6,232 bases of DNA from an uncultured bacterium (lineage in GTDB: Bacteria; Cyanobacteriota; Vampirovibrionia; Gastranaerophilales; Gastranaerophilaceae). The stretch covers positions 1-6,232 of the forward strand of contig USOK01000098.1 of NCBI GenBank assembly GCA_900556295.1, given 5' to 3'. The notes under the pieces are model-generated. The model was not told the DNA's origin and did not search any database. It worked only from the letters and a program-made list of their open reading frames with translations. The first letter of the stretch is position 1. Every line of letters starts with the position of its first letter. Of this stretch, positions 5,745-6,232 are shown piece after piece. The position numbers and the translations under genes were made by a program.

Positions 5745-6206
5745 ATGGCATTATTTAACACAGCAACGAAAATTCTTATGAGCAGACCAAACGCAACATC
5801 AGTTGTAAAAAGATTAGCAACAGGTACTGAAATCAAATATTTGAAAGATGGTGCAAACGGATTTAAAAAAGTAATTACAAAACCAAACGAAACACAGGTT
5901 ACGTCACATTTATATCAAGATGGCTCAGTTTCTGGAATACAAATTTTAAACAACAGGGGAAAAATTTCATACTCATTTGGGGCACAAAATTATGACAAAG
6001 TAGTCAAAGTTGCTCCGAAAATTGGAGGAGAATTTACACTCCTCGGTCACAAAGGAAAAACTAACAGCATATTATACAGCAACATGTCCGGCACATACCA
6101 AGCAAACAATAAATATTTAGGAATGTTCAATCAAGCAATCGATTATATAAAAAGGAAATCAAACCAGTATTTATTTAACTTTGCAAAATTGAATAATAGA
6201 ATTTAA
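5745..6206 (+). CDS. Strongly basic orphan protein, unknown function
   Basis: A 153-residue protein I do not recognise. AAGGGG lies 6 nt before the ATG, so the start is well supported. There is no signal peptide, no long hydrophobic segment and no cysteine, so it is probably cytoplasmic. It has 22 Lys+Arg against 7 Asp+Glu, a net charge of about +15. The middle part (about 27-112) alternates short beta-type segments with turns such as KDGANG, YQDGSVSG, NNRGK and GHKGK; the last 30 residues look helical (LGMFNQAIDYIKRKS). The strong positive charge would suit nucleic-acid or polyanion binding, but no motif proves it. It is divergent from the Xre regulator. Its codon and amino-acid use resembles its neighbours, and no transfer is evident. 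Confidence 0.75.
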   Translation: MALFNTATKILMSRPNATSVVKRLATGTEIKYLKDGANGFKKVITKPNETQVTSHLYQDGSVSGIQILNNRGKISYSFGAQNYDKVVKVAPKIGGEFTLLGHKGKTNSILYSNMSGTYQANNKYLGMFNQAIDYIKRKSNQYLFNFAKLNNRI

Positions 6207-6232
6207 CTCATATAAACTTAAATCCGCTATAC

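Noticed and set aside
5189..6206. Toxin-antitoxin system made of the Xre gene and the basic protein
   Set aside because: The genes are divergent and 226 bp apart, not a tight operon, and the basic protein shows no toxin-family motif.

Overview
The window is an AT-rich bacterial segment with small gaps, short exported proteins that have clear Sec signal peptides, and standard stop usage (TAA, TAG and TGA all end genes; TGA ends both pab genes). A host-associated, Gram-negative-type bacterium fits. The pabB-pabC fusion next to pabA, the gene style and the composition resemble the gut Melainabacteria/Vampirovibrionia (Gastranaerophilales), but that placement is an impression without a phylogenetic marker and should be treated as tentative.

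Layout. Positions 1-145 hold no convincing intact gene: a hairpin sits at the edge, and there is a possible coding remnant on the minus strand. On the minus strand, 146-1759 encodes a glycosyltransferase family 2 enzyme preceded by three fibronectin-III-like modules. Divergent from it are three small exported proteins of unknown function: a Met-rich one on plus (1847-2191), and two on minus that look like a two-gene unit (2897-2505, then 2464-2216). A very short divergent spacer (2898-2931) separates that unit from the plus-strand para-aminobenzoate operon: a fused aminodeoxychorismate synthase component I/aminodeoxychorismate lyase (2932-4557), overlapped by 4 nt by the glutamine amidotransferase pabA (4554-5117). 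The operon ends at tandem hairpins followed by a T run. Beyond it are a minus-strand Xre-type regulator (5189-5518) and, divergently, a strongly basic orphan protein (5745-6206).

How the genes work together. PabA, PabB and PabC activities together convert chorismate and glutamine to para-aminobenzoate, so these two genes supply that complete branch of folate synthesis. The small secreted proteins look like a local cluster of cell-envelope or secreted factors; nothing links them functionally to the pab genes beyond adjacency. The Xre regulator may control itself and/or the divergent basic protein.

The most interesting signals are the compact promoter between the pab operon and the small secreted genes, which predicts a leaderless pabB mRNA; the cluster of unrecognised secreted proteins with Cys-rich and Met-rich segments; and the FN3-like/GT2 architecture. 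I found no CRISPR array, tRNA, rRNA, transposase or phage gene, and nothing that proves a new multi-gene system.
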